A DNA stretch of 64,000 nucleotides from Azolla caroliniana (GCA_043228905.1 JBHGNT010000005.1:12028001-12092000), one strand, 5' to 3'; positions 41,575 to 51,829 are shown, counted from the stretch's first letter. Notes: generated by a model from the letters alone, not told the origin. Numbers and translations are program-made.

Positions 41575-42961
41575 ACACTATTTGTTTGGTCTATGCATTG
41601 ATGAATTGGAAGAAATGGTTACCAAGTTTGCAAAGGAAGAATGTGTTGAAGAAGCTGCTATTGGGAATGTTGTGATTATGATTTTGCTATATGCAGATGA
41701 TGTACTGTTTTTTGCAAATACTTTAGGAGATGCACAAAAGCTTATGAAGGCATTGGAAAAAATTTGCATGCATACTAAATTAAGTGTCAATAGCTCTAAA
41801 ACAAAGATTATGCTTGTGAAGAGCCAAAACAGAGATAAACCATGCATTATGTACAACAATGAGCCACTTGAATGTGTGGAAAGCTTCAAATATCTTGGCC
41901 TTGCAGTTCCTTCAAATCATAGATGGAATGAATGTGCTACACGCCGCTTAGAGGTGGGTAAGCAAGCATACTATGCATTTGAGAACACATGCAATCTTGG
42001 AGATATTAAGTGTTGGGTCCTCAAGAAATATCTTTTCGACACTTTGGTGACACCAGTTCTTCTCTATGGGGTGGAAGTATGGGGCGGTAGCATCCCTAAA
42101 TCTATGTAGAAAGAGTTTGAAAATGTCCACAAACATTTTCTTATAAAGTTTCTACAAGTTAAGAAACAAACGCCCTACACCCTCCTCCTTGAGACAGGAT
42201 CGCTTCCCGTTGAGATTATGGCCATGGAAAGGGTTGTTGAATACATGCTTAAGGTTCAAAAAAGTCCCTCACATCGACTTCCTAGAATTGCGTGGGAAGC
42301 AAGCAAAAAGATACAAAAGACGCATAAAAGCAAAATTGTGTGTTCCAGTTGGATGCAAGATATAGAAAAATGGTTTGGTAGATGGGATGTGAGACACTTG
42401 CTTCATGATGCATCATTAGATTCCTCTATAAATGAGGCCTTTTTGCAACGCCAATGTGTCATGACATAGGACAAATGTGGAGACTCACGCTTCACACATT
42501 ATACTACACATGTTGCACCTAACTACAAAACCATATTCTTTGCGGAACGGGGAAATTGTACACATCGATACATATAGAGCCCATACCGTTATCTGCCATT
42601 CGAACCATTGCTTCCATGTGACTTAGCTCACATGCATTGCGATGTGAAACATGGCGTTGGGGCACAATTGATGAGAGTGGTCAGTTATGCACACTTCACC
42701 CTAAACAAGTTTGCGAGTCTGAGTATCACACTTTAATACAATGCTCTGCCTTTGATCATATTCGACCATGCTTTCCACATCTCTTTGACCGAGCCCAATC
42801 CTTGCATGAATTCCTCTCACAACCACAATGTGCACTCTCGATTGCAACATTCATTGGTAAAGTTCTTGAACATCGAGAGTCACTACTCACTTTCACACGT
42901 ATCACGTGAAATGTAATATTTTTTGTCTCATAGGTCATATTTGACCTCCGAAGAGGATAAT

Positions 42962-42965
<4 letters not shown>
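41571..42965 (+). pseudogene. LINE-I: 3' part of a LINE ORF2
   Basis: Same family as LINE-H, opposite strand. It starts in RT (LFGLCIDELEEMVTKFAKEE) and holds the catalytic ILLYADDVLFFANTLGDAQK, VNSSKTKIMLVKSQNRDKP, VLLYGVEVWGGSIPKSM, a stop at 42107, KFLQVKKQTPYTLLLETGSL, and SSWMQDIEKWFGRWDVRHLL. Past a stop (42467) and frame changes a Cys/His region follows (CTLHPKQVCESEYHTLIQCS), like the C-terminal zinc region of some LINEs, ending at 42909. It then runs to the (CT)n tract. Confidence 0.87.

Positions 42966-43029
<64 letters not shown>
42966..43029. repeat. (CT)n microsatellite after LINE-I
   Basis: About 32 CT units after ggataatataat. It may be the LINE tail or a second recombination point. 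Confidence 0.95.
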
Positions 43030-43032
<3 letters not shown>

Positions 43033-43044
43033 TCATTGCACTGT

Positions 43045-43940
43045 ATGATTTTCATTTCCTCGTAGGGCATCTCCATGGATCCAGCTTAAAGGTCAAAACG
43101 ATGGTAGAGTGGCAAACTCCGCGCTCGTTGCGAGATGTGCAATGCTTTTTAGGCTTTGCCAATTTCTACCGCAAGTTTATACAGGATTACTTAAAGCTTG
43201 ATTTGCCTCTCACATAGCTTACTAGGAAGGGACAATCGTTCGTTTGGTCTAAAGAAGCAGACATGGCTTTTGAGAGTCTTAAGAAGGCATTTACATCAGC
43301 ACCTATTCTAGCTCATGTTGATCCGGAAAAACCATTCATCATTGAAGTAGACGCGTCGGATTTTGCCCTGGGTAGCATTCTATCATAACAAGACGATGAT
43401 GAAAAGCTACATCCTATGGCTTTCCACTCAAGTAAATTTGACACCGCCGAAATCAACTATGAAATTCATGATAAGGAGCTATTAGCAATAGTGAACTCTT
43501 TTACGCAATGGAGGCATTTTCTAGAGGGATCTTCTCATCAAGTCACCGTATTCAATAATCACAAAAACCTTGCCTACTTTCAAAATGCTCGTGTGTTAAA
43601 TCGACGTCAAGCTCTGTGGGCCCAATTCCTCATTCATTTCGACTTCAAAAATATATATTGTCTAGGGAAGCAACAAGGGAAGGCAGATGCATTATCACGA
43701 TGTTCATATCTAGCACCGCGTCCCGGTGAGCTGACTTTCAATAACCAAAAGCAAGTAATCTTGGGACTGGCACGACTGCAAGCAACGCAGGTCTTCGGTA
43801 TGCCCTTGGATTCCCACGTTATCGATACCATACTTGAGGACTTGAAGATAGATGTTTTCGCCCAAGCCATTCTAGCACAAATTGATACCTCTCGAGCATC
43901 TTGTTCATAGTCACAACAACCAGGTACGGACTATTGATAA
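43045..43940 (+). pseudogene. Chr-1 RT end and RNase H
   Basis: WQTPRSLRDVQCFLGFANFY, RKFIQDYLK, a TAG (43216-43218), MAFESLKKAFTSAPILAHVD. RNase H: FIIEVDASDFALGSILS, a TAA at 43386-43388, MAFHSSKFDTAEINYEIHDK, FNNHKNLAYFQNARVLNRRQ and GKQQGKADALSRCSYLAPRP. The order is that of chromoviruses. Ends with a TAG before SQQPGTDY. Continued at 48062 after Chr-2. Confidence 0.88.
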
Positions 43941-43962
43941 TTCGAATGCCATGATGGATTAC

Positions 43963-44359
43963 TGTCAGAAGCAGTACTAAGACGGAGAAGTACTGTCAAG
44001 AACAATTCTAAAATAGAGAAAGAATTAGTACTAAAAGATGAGGATTAGTACTAAGGGAGGTGTAGAACTCTCGAGAGAATAGAAAGAGTGAGAGAGAGAG
44101 TGAGGATAACAAAAGATAATATATTATGTTAAGGGAATATACAATAGTAGCTAGGAGGCTTAAGACTGGCGTTGAACCGATTTGGTTCGAAATAATGCCT
44201 TGTGCCTCCTTTTATAATGTTCTCAGGAGTACTCCTGAAGTTTCTAGAATGTTACTAAATGAAAATAATATCCTTCATATTACAACATATAGTCTAATGG
44301 TCAACAGCTCGACCCATGTAATATAAGGTCATGGGTTTGAGTCTTGCCATATCATGACA
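43963..44359 (-). mobile_element. Chr-2 3' LTR (left)
   Basis: 397 bp; on the minus strand TGTCATGATATGGCAAGAC to TGCTTCTGACA. Contains the tRNA-like module (44286-44350) and misses part of the region present at 47915-47945 of the other LTR. A purine tract (aaagggaggatag, 44360-44372 on the minus strand) abuts it. Confidence 0.88.
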
Positions 44360-44372
44360 CTATCCTCCCTTT

Positions 44373-45137
44373 AAAACGACGAGTGTCACGAGTCCTTTTG
44401 GATTGAGGACCCGGTTTGTCTGGATATTGATGATGGAAGTCTTCAAGAAGAGCACGAGCATTGGTCACATTCTCTATTGGTTCCCAAGTACGCTCGTTGG
44501 GACTATATCCTAGCCAATCGAAAAATAGTACAACTTGTTGCGAACAATCTTGGAATCAAGGATGGCGGAAACCTCGTACTCAGGTTCATCTTCAAGCTCG
44601 ATCGGGGGTGGAGGTTGTTTAATACGACCTGGGATGGTGCTGTCTTGATAGGGTTCGAGGAGAGAACTATGAAACACCGGATGTATCCGAAGTTGTGGAG
44701 ATAGATCGAGATGAAAAGCGACATCATTAATTTTTCCAATAATATGGAAAGGACCTAATCACCGGTAATCCAACTTCTTGCATGGGCGAGTAGTCTTGAT
44801 GTGTCGTCGTAGTAGCCACACCCGATCTCCAATGTCAAAATTGGATGGAAGCTGATGACGATCTGCGTAAAGCTTGTGTGTTTATTGAGCTTGTTGTAGA
44901 TGAGTAGATAAATCCGTTTGTATCTTACATTGCTGCTCCAAACGATCCTCTGCACAAGGATTTGTGGGTAACTCTAGGGTTTCAAATACACACCATCGGG
45001 GGTGGCAACCCATGTAAGCATAAAATGATGTCACCTTTGTCGATGACTGGACAGAGTTATTATATGCAAATTCGGTGAAGTGGAGAATATCCGCCCACTC
45101 ATCTTGATGATAGCTTAAAAAGCACTGAAGATATTGC
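44373..45137 (-). pseudogene. Chr-2 integrase C-terminus and chromodomain, broken
   Basis: Minus-strand pieces match Chr-1 48700-49410: FDIGDRVWLLRRHIKTTRPC, LGPFHIIGKINDVAFHLDLS, HPVFHSSLLEPYQDSTIPGR, and the chromodomain YEVSAILDSKIVRNKLYYF in part. Several stops and frame changes lie between. Confidence 0.8.
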
Positions 45138-46100
45138 TCAAGCGTTTGATTTGTTCATTCTGCTTGGTCGTCTGTTTTGTGGGTGGTAGCCGGAGGAGAG
45201 GTTACAAGTGACCTTAAGCATTTTAAAGAGGTGCTTCCAGAACTTCGAGACGAGCTGGGGTTCACAGTCGCTGATGGTACTATCGGGAACATGATGATGA
45301 CATACTTCATGCATGACAATTTTGGGGGTTTCTTCACTTGAGATTTCCTTAATACATGGTAGGAAATGGGCCATCTTTGTATATCAATCTACTACTGTTA
45401 AGATCGCATCGAATCCCTTAGAGACCGGAAGATCTGTGATGAAATCTAGGGCAATGGATTGCCATGGCTTGCTTGCTTGGAATTAGTAATGGTTCTAATA
45501 AACCATATGGATGATGCTTTGGCAGTTTTGCTCTGCAACATGTATCACAAGTGTGAACAAAATCTTCAACAAATTGTCGCATATGGGGCCACCAGAATGA
45601 TCGTTGTACTAAATTATGTGTTTTAGTACTACCAAAATGCCCAATTGTATATGTGTCATGACAGTTTTGGACTACGTGAAGGCAACAAGTACTATTAGGA
45701 ACATACAAGAGTTTCGTAAAGAATAATAATTCATCATGACATTCGAATTGTCAATAGTTCGTACCTGGTTGTTGCGACTATGAACAAGATGCTCGAGAGG
45801 GATCAATTTGTGCTAGAATGTCTTGAGCGAAAACATCTGTCTTCAAGTTCTCATGTATGGTATCGATAACGTGGGAATCCAAGGGCATACCGAAGACTTG
45901 CGTTGATTGCAGTCGTGCCAGTCCTAAGATTACTTGCTTTTGGTTATCGAAAGTCGGCTCACCGGGACGAGGTGCTAGATACGAACATCGTGATAATGCA
46001 TCTGCCTTCCCTTGTTGCTTCCCTGGACAATATGTAATTTTGAAGTCGCATGGAAAGCCACAAGATGTAGCTTTTCATACCACCTTGTTGAGATAGAATG
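45138..46100 (-). pseudogene. Chr-2 RNase H end and integrase
   Basis: DALSRCSYLAPRPGEPTFDN, LGLARLQSTQVFGMPLDSHV, then integrase: CHDTYTIGHFGSTKTHNLVQ, RSFWWPHMRQFVEDFVHTCD, a frame change near 45460, KMAHFLPCIKEISSEET-like sequence, ISDCEPQLVSKFWKHLFKML (second Asp) and SSGYHPQNRRPSRMNKSN, where the catalytic Glu is lost by a frame change. Confidence 0.85.
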
Positions 46101-46240
46101 TTACCCAAGGCGAACTCCGACACGTCTGCTTCAATGATGAATGGTTTTTCTGGATCAACATGAGGTAAAATAAGGGCTAATGTAAATTCCTATCCATGAA
46201 GCAAGAGTTGGCTCCGGAATCTAAGAGTGCTAAGACATGT
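46101..46240 (-). pseudogene. Chr-2 protease fused to RNase H by a deletion
   Basis: Minus strand: LALLDSGANSCFMDRNLH (intact DSGA protease motif), then a stop in that frame, and in another frame ILPHVDPEKPFIIEADVSEF, the RNase H start. Chr-1 has the full RT between such points. The two sides share the short word atttaca, consistent with a microhomology deletion. Confidence 0.82.
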
Positions 46241-47475
46241 ATTGGAGGAGTACTTTTAGTACTAACCATTACTTGAGCTAAGAACACATTACTAACTTGC
46301 TTAGAGGAAATGGAACCATTAATGGGCTACACAAATCTAGGGTTGTCCAACCAAACAGCTCCTATTTTGGCTGGACTTAATCGTTTAACTCTTCTTCTAG
46401 TTGACTAAGTATTTCAAATTTCTGTGAAAGGCTTGGGCTATTAGGACTATCAGACGCACCTAGAGGAATAGACTCGGGTTTAGTACTATTAGTACTAGCG
46501 GTTATTTGATTTACTTGCCTTTTCGGTCGATGGGGGCAATTCACTGCAATATGCCCCGGTCCACGGCAATAAAGACATAATCGATTTGCCCTACGTCGCT
46601 ACTTTTCTTCTTCCGATAGTGGTCTGTGACGACGTGTGGTGTCGATTTCCATTGTAGTCGGAGTATTTGTTGGAGATGTATTGAATGATTCCCTTGGGAA
46701 AGGCTTTGCTATGATTGAAGCGTAGGTGGGCTCCGATCTTGTCCGCGGCATTTGGAATTGACGTTCTGAACGTCGTTCGAAGAGGCGATTATTGCACCGC
46801 ACTGCACGACTGATTGCTTCTGTCAATCACTTTGGCTCCTCGGGGAAAGTTAAGAGTAAATCTTTAACATCATTATGCAGGCCAAAACGAAATTGCTCCA
46901 TTAGTGCCAGGTCATCCCAAGGAATATCGATGGCGAGAAGACGGAAATCCGTAGCATAAGCCGAGGCCAACCGCTCACCTTGGCGCAATCTTCGGATTTT
47001 GTTCATTGTTGTTCTAACACTATCGGTATCTCCAAAACAGGCTTTAAACTCGGTAATAAACTCTTCGAAATTATTTAAGAAGGGAGAGTTTTTTTCTAAC
47101 AAGGGGGCAAACCATGCGAAAGCCGTGCCACTAAGTAGAGTGCCTACTAGTCCCACATGTGATGCATCGGTGGGATATCGAGAAGGATGCATTTGAATGA
47201 CTAATCATACCTGATTAAGGAATCCTCCAAACTACGATCATGTTCCATCGAATTTCATGGGAAGGTTGATCTTGGGTTCTTTATGAATCCCTTGCGTACT
47301 GGGTCCTTGTTGTTGCATCGCTACTAAGGTTGCTTCGAGTTGTTGCACGCGTACCACTAGTTCCCCATGTTGTTGTTGCGTTAGCTGTTTTTCTAAGGAG
47401 ATTTGTTGAAGATCCCACAACAACCCTTGATTTTCTTGTTCCAAAGCAATGAACTTCTCTTTCAACATTGCAGCT
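46241..47475 (-). pseudogene. Chr-2 gag
   Basis: Starts at about 47468 with a coiled coil (ALEQENQGLLWDLQQISLEK), then INLPMKFDGT, a frame change, and GTLLSGTAFAWFAPLLEKNS, FITEFKACFGDTDSVRTTMN, RLRQGERLASAYATDFRLLA, MEQFRFGLHNDVKDLLLTFP. A TGA near 46827 and a stop at 46599 precede the knuckle CLYCRGPGHIAVNCPHRPKR (about 46520-46580). The arrangement resembles gag of Tcn1/Sushi-like chromoviruses. Confidence 0.85.
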
Positions 47476-47593
47476 CTGAGAAAACAGATTGATATTCTTG
47501 AGCGCTAACAGTTTGCCATAGTATGAGAGAAAAGAGGAATAAGAGATTAGTATGAAGGGGGAGAGAAGGAAGGAGAGGAAAATCGGTTCAAAC

Positions 47594-48055
47594 TGTCAAG
47601 AGCAGTACTAAGACATAGAAGTATTGTCAAGAACAATACTAAAACAGAGAAGGAATTAGTACTAAAAGATGAGGATTAGTACTAAGGGAGGTGTAGAACT
47701 CTCAAGAGAAGGAAAGAGTGAGTGAGTGAGAGAGAGAGAGAGAGAGAGAGAGAATGTGGATAACAAAAGATATATATTATGTTAAGAGGGAATATACAAT
47801 AGTAGCTAGGAGGCTTAAGACTGGCGTTGAACCGATTTGGTTCGAAATAATGCCTTGTGCCTCCTTTTATAGTGTTCTCAGGAGTACTCCTAAAGTTTTT
47901 AGAATGTTCCAGAGAAATTTGGAATATACATCAATTTTCTATAGTAAAACTTAAATGAAAATAATATCCTTCGTATTACAACATGTAGTCTAATGGTCAA
48001 GAGCTTGACCCATGTAACATAAGGTCATGGGTTTGAGTCTTGCCATATCATGATA
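47594..48055 (-). mobile_element. Chr-2 5' LTR (right)
   Basis: 462 bp. Contains the same tRNA-like module (47985-48046), a short GA tract (47729-47752), and a repeated cagtactaagacatagaagt / caatactaaaacagagaagg pair at its far end. Confidence 0.88.
47985..48046 (+). other. tRNA-like module in the Chr LTR
   Basis: tagtctaatggtcaagagc (A-box-like) and catgggtttgagtcttgcc (B-box-like), about 32 bases apart. The same module, opposite to LTR transcription, lies in all four Chr LTRs: 41235-41300, 44286-44350, here and 49433-49500. Confidence 0.55.
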
Positions 48056-48061
48056 ATTATT

Positions 48062-49410
48062 ATTCTTTAAGAAACTCTTGTATTTTCCTAATGATTCTTG
48101 TCGCCTTCGAGTAGTCCAAAACTATCATGACACATATAGCTTGGCATTTTTGTAATACTAAAACATTAGATTTAGTACAACGATCATTCTGGTGGCCCCA
48201 TTTGCGAAAATTGGTCGAAGATTTTGTTCGGACTTGTGATACATGTTGCAGAGCAAAAATGCCAATGCATCATCCATATGGTTTATTAGAACCATTACCA
48301 ATTCCAAGCAAGCTGTGGCAATCTATTGCTCTAGATTTCATCATAGATCTTCCAGTCTCTAAGGGATTCGATGCGATCTTAATAATAGTAGATCGATATA
48401 CAAAGATGGCCCATTTCTTGCCATGTACTAAGGAAATCTCAAGTGAAGAAACTGCCAAAACTGTCATGCGTGAAGTTTGTTGGCATCATGGCCTTCCTAA
48501 TAGTATCATCAATGACCATGGACCCCAGTTCGTCTCGAAATTCTGGAAGCACCTCTTTAAAATGCTCAAGGTCACTTGTAACCTCTCCTCCGGCTACCAC
48601 CCACAAACAGACGGCCAAGCAGAACGAACAAATCAAACACTAGAGTAGTATCTTCGATGCTTTCTAAGCTATCATCAAGATGATTGGGCGGATATTCTCC
48701 ACTTCGCCAAATTTGCGTATAATAACGCTATCCACTCATCGACAAAAGTTACACCATTTTATGCTTATACGGGTTGTCACCCCCGATGGTGTGTATTTGA
48801 AACCGGAGAGTTACCCAGAAATCCTTGCATAGAGGATCATTTGGAGCGGTTACGCAAGATACAAGCAGATTTATCTACTCACCTACAACAAGCTCACCAA
48901 ACACACAAGGTTTACGTGGATTGTCACCGGTTTCCATCTAGTTTTAACATTGGAGATCAGGTATGGCTACTACGACGACACATCAAGACTACTCGCGCAT
49001 GCGAGAAGTTGGATTATCGGCGATTAGGTCCTTTCCGTATTATCGGAAAAATTAATGATGTCGCTTTTCATCTCGATCTACCTCCACAACTTTGGATACA
49101 TCCGTTGTTTCATAGTTCTCTCCTCGAACCCTATCAAGACGGCACCATCCCAGGTCGTATTAAACAACCTCCACCCCCAATCGATCTTGGAGATGGACCT
49201 GAGTACGAGGTTGCCGCCATCCTTGATTCCAAGATTGTTCGCAACAAGCTCTACTATTTAGTCGATTGGCTAGGATATAGTCCCAGCTAGCGTACTTGGG
49301 TACCAATAGAGAATGTGACCAATGCTCGTGCTCTTCTTGAAGAATTCCATCATCAATATCTAGACAAACCGGGTCCTCAATCTAAAACGACTCGTGACAC
49401 TCGTTGTTTT
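48062..49410 (+). pseudogene. Chr-1 integrase with chromodomain
   Basis: Integrase: RSFWWPHLRKLVEDFVRTCD with CDTCCRAK (zinc), D in [15 protein letters not shown] in SIINDHGPQFVSKFWKHL, E in TDGQAERTNQTLE. A TAG (48646-48648, Gln expected) and a TAG (49288-49290) are the main lesions. C-terminal: FNIGDQVWLLRRHIKTTRAC and HPLFHSSLLEPYQDGTIPGR. The chromodomain is EYEVAAILDSKIVRNKLYYL, VDWLGYSPS, then RTWVPIENVTNARALLEEFH. Chromodomains direct insertion to modified chromatin in related elements; that is family knowledge. Confidence 0.92.
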
Positions 49411-49423
49411 AAAGGGCGGATAG
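49411..49423 (+). other. Polypurine tract of Chr-1
   Basis: aaagggcggatag before the LTR start; Chr-2 has aaagggaggatag. Confidence 0.75.
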
Positions 49424-49716
49424 GGTCATGATATGGCAAGACTCGAACCCATGACCTTATGTTACATAGGTCCAACTCCTGATCATTAGACTACATGTTG
49501 TAATACGAAAAATATTATTTTCATTTAAGTTTTACTATAGAAAACTGATGTATATTCTAGATTTCTCTGGAACATTCTAAAACCTTCAGGAGTACTCCTA
49601 AGAACACTATAAAAGGAGGCACACGACATTATTTTGAACCAAATTGGTTCAACGCTAGTCCTAAGCCTCCTAGCCATCCTTGTATATTCTTTTCACATAA
49701 TATATCAATGTCATCA

Positions 49717-49768
<52 letters not shown>

Positions 49769-49860
49769 TCTCTCGAGTGTTCTACACCCTCTTTTCCTCT
49801 TACTACTAATATTCATCTCTTAGTACTAATTTCTTCTCTGTCTCAATGTTATTCCTGATA
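49424..49860 (+). mobile_element. 3' LTR of Chr-1
   Basis: GGTCATGATATGGCAAGAC (first base changed) to TATTCCTGATA. Contains the tRNA-like module, a (CT)n tract (49721-49767) and tagtactaatttcttctctg at its end. Confidence 0.88.
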
Positions 49861-50090
49861 GCAAGTTTATTTACATACCCCATGAATGTGTTGATATGTT
49901 CGACGATGCTCTCACCATCTTTGTATTTCAGTCATACAATCTTTCTCATCAATGAGATTTTATCGAGGGCGACCTTCCTCTCGTATAGTCCTGATAGCTT
50001 CTCCCACATCTCGTGGGCATTCGTGTCGTTCGCCACATGATGAAGGACACTCACATCGACACACTATAGCCCCTACAACAGATCACTATT
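49861..50090 (-). pseudogene. Cop-P gag, 5' part
   Basis: Minus strand: VLHHVANDTNAHEMWEKLSG, LYERKVALDKISLMRKIV, a stop, LKYKDGESIVEHINTFMGYV, then NKLA at the Chr-1 border. UBN2-type copia gag, a different family from Cop-E and Cop-O. Continued at 41225. Confidence 0.82.
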
Positions 50091-50258
50091 ATGATTATCC
50101 ATAGTTATAAATAATAATAAACGACAGTTAATAAACTGACTCTCTATTGTCGACTCTCAGTACTCGGCCCGAACAATCGGCTCCTCCTTATCTTCGATTA
50201 TCGGCTCTTCTAGGCCCGAACAGTCACCTCTTCACACTAGAGGGACATATTCCCTACA
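50091..50258 (-). mobile_element. Possible short 5' LTR of Cop-P
   Basis: On the minus strand TGTAGGGAATATGTCCCTC begins at 50258, close upstream of Cop-P gag. It includes two tgttcgggcc words and an AT-rich tatttataac. No second copy is in the window, so this is a guess from position and ends. Confidence 0.35.
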
Positions 50259-50361
50259 CCTTGTTGTATGTGGGGTATTGGTAGGGCATGATGTCGATGT
50301 CTGAATCCTCGTGTACCACCAAGAAGGGGTTTTCTTCGGGTTGGTTGACCTCAGAGGTATT
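50259..50361. other. Unassigned sequence
   Basis: A short minus-strand reading with VHEDSDIDIMPYQYPTYN might be a copia polyprotein scrap, but nothing firm can be said. Confidence 0.3.
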
Positions 50362-50823
50362 GCCACTAGTTGAGACCGGATCGGGGACGCTACTGACTAG
50401 GCGTCCGATTCCGGGTGAGGTTGCTCCGTGAGAGTTGAGTCGGTAACACTCTCTTCCTGTTTGGCATGTCAAGACATTGTCCAAGTGTGTATTCCCCTGG
50501 GGCGCATTGTTATGGCAACTGGGTCTTTCTCCTACGCGTGTTCATTATGGACTCACAGTGCGAACCCGACGTGCCAATTTGTGTTACTCCCTGCCACTAG
50601 TTGAGACCGGATCGAGGACGCTATTGACTAGGTGTCCGATTCCAGGTGAGGTTGCTCCATGAGAGTTGAGTCGGTAACACTCTCTTCCTGTTTGGCATGT
50701 CAGGACATTGTCCAAGTGTGTATTCCCCTGGGGCGCACTGTTACGGCAATTGGGTCTTTCTCCTACGCATGTTCGTTGTGGACTCACAGTGCGAACCCAA
50801 TGTGCCAATTTGTGTTACTCCCT
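50362..50823. repeat. Two tandem 231-bp units
   Basis: Copies 50362-50592 and 50593-50823 start gccactagttgagaccggat and end tttgtgttactccct, with about a dozen differences. gcgaaccc.a.gtgccaattt lies near each end. No coding sense. Confidence 0.92.
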
Positions 50824-51080
50824 CTTGGAGAAAACACCTTTGATTACTCATCCTAATTAATCGGATGAAGGTATTGTGGTGCGAAGGAGAATTGAAGTCA
50901 CAGCAGCCTACCAAGACTGTTATCCGAGTCGTTCCAAGGTATATGGACTTCCCGGTACTTGTGGTACCTACAATCCATTATTCAGACTATTCCACTTGTA
51001 TGGCATTATCACCAGCAAAACAAGAAAGGTGTTCTGTAAGGTTGGCTACAACCGATCCTCCAATATGCCTTCTGAACTTA

Positions 51081-51116
<36 letters not shown>

Positions 51117-51240
51117 TGTATGTATGTATGTATGTATATGTATATCAAAATATAAAGAGACAAACATTGAAGTTGCCCAAAGATATATATTTGATTAAAG
51201 TGTAAACACACAGATACAAGTACCGAATATTATCGGTAAA
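50824..51240. other. Unassigned sequence with a small ORF and a (TATG)n tract
   Basis: The frame at 50876-51080 (EVTAAYQDCYPSRSKVYGLP, FRLFHLYGIITSKTRKVFCK) looks somewhat protein-like but matches no family I know; it could be a scrap of a transposon or gene. The tetranucleotide tract runs 51087-51137. Confidence 0.4.
51087..51137. repeat. (TATG)n microsatellite
   Basis: About twelve TATG units after a short (TA)n start. Confidence 0.95.
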
Positions 51241-51272
51241 GCCCTCACTCTCTATCCCTCTATTCTTGGCCT

Positions 51273-51276
<4 letters not shown>

Positions 51277-51343
<67 letters not shown>
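51277..51343. repeat. (CT)n microsatellite
   Basis: About 33 CT units. The following sequence has an inverted-looking block acccccttgggagggg twice (51351 and 51463), each followed by gtggagcca. Confidence 0.95.
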
Positions 51344-51345
<2 letters not shown>

Positions 51346-51699
51346 GCAACCCCCTTGGGAGGGGGGTGGAGCCATTCTTGCTCGACCCTCCTTGATTTGT
51401 TTCACACCTTGTCACACTTGTACCACCAGGTAACATTTGTTTCTCTCTCCCTCATGCATAACCCCCTTGGGAGGGGCGTGGAGCCAAGAATGGCTCCACC
51501 CCTCACCCATAAACACTTGGCACACCCTACAGCCGACCTTCCCTTGAGAAGAACTCTGTCTCTCTATCTCTATCTCTCTCTCTCTATGAATGTCTCTACA
51601 AGATACACTCCCCCTCCCTCACTAATATCTCTCTCTCCCTCTCTACATATCTATCAGTCTTTGTGTTAGAGATTGTGGTTTTGTGCGTGGACTCTTTGT
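51344..51699. other. CT-rich sequence with a duplicated motif
   Basis: Holds the two acccccttgggagggg copies about 112 bases apart and three short (CT)n stretches. No supported gene. Confidence 0.5.
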
Positions 51700-51829
51700 G
51701 TGAGAGCCAACAATGGCGTACGTATACATCCCTGAGCCGAAGAGGTGGTTGATTTCTTCCAATGTCTTGCCTTTGGTTTCGTGTACGAGGATCGAAAAAG
51801 TAGGACGTCGTGGCTGCCTCAGTAGCATC
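51700..51829 (-). pseudogene. Fragment resembling the C-terminus of a sugar transporter
   Basis: On the minus strand, SILVHETKGKTLEEINHLFG matches the ETKGxxLEEI signature that ends the last membrane segment of MFS sugar porters. Only about 40 residues are kept (to YTYAIVGSHTKSP), and the membrane segments expected before it are not found next to it. It could be a last exon of a decayed gene or a captured piece. Confidence rests on one motif. Confidence 0.45.

Larger units (their letters stand above)
43963..48055 (-). mobile_element. Chr-2: second chromodomain gypsy element, inside Chr-1
   Basis: LTRs 43963-44359 and 47594-48055 (minus), flanked by ATTAC (43958-43962) and ATTAT (48056-48060). 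The host sequence of Chr-1 reads gatgRattattattcttt across the gap. From right to left: gag with zinc knuckle, protease, a deletion of RT, RNase H remnant, integrase and chromodomain. Same family as Chr-1 in the shared parts. All ORFs are broken. Confidence 0.9.
41226..49860 (+). mobile_element. Chr-1: chromodomain Ty3/gypsy element, gutted and nested
   Basis: LTRs at 41226-41570 (truncated) and 49424-49860, flanked by perfect GCAAG repeats (41221-41225, 49861-49865) inside Cop-P gag. Internally a LINE fragment (41571-42965) replaces gag and most of RT; RT end and RNase H (43045-43940), Chr-2 insertion (43963-48055), integrase and chromodomain (48062-49410) follow. Gag, kept in the related Chr-2, resembles the Tcn1/Sushi type. 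Confidence 0.9.

Noticed and set aside
336-50000. A bacterial-style operon, defence cluster or virus-like system
   Set aside because: All recognisable proteins are gag, protease, RT, RNase H, integrase, LINE or hAT proteins in decayed nested elements; none forms an operon.
50254-50808. Minus-strand ORFs over the 231-bp repeat
   Set aside because: They are two copies of one frame in the tandem unit and match nothing.
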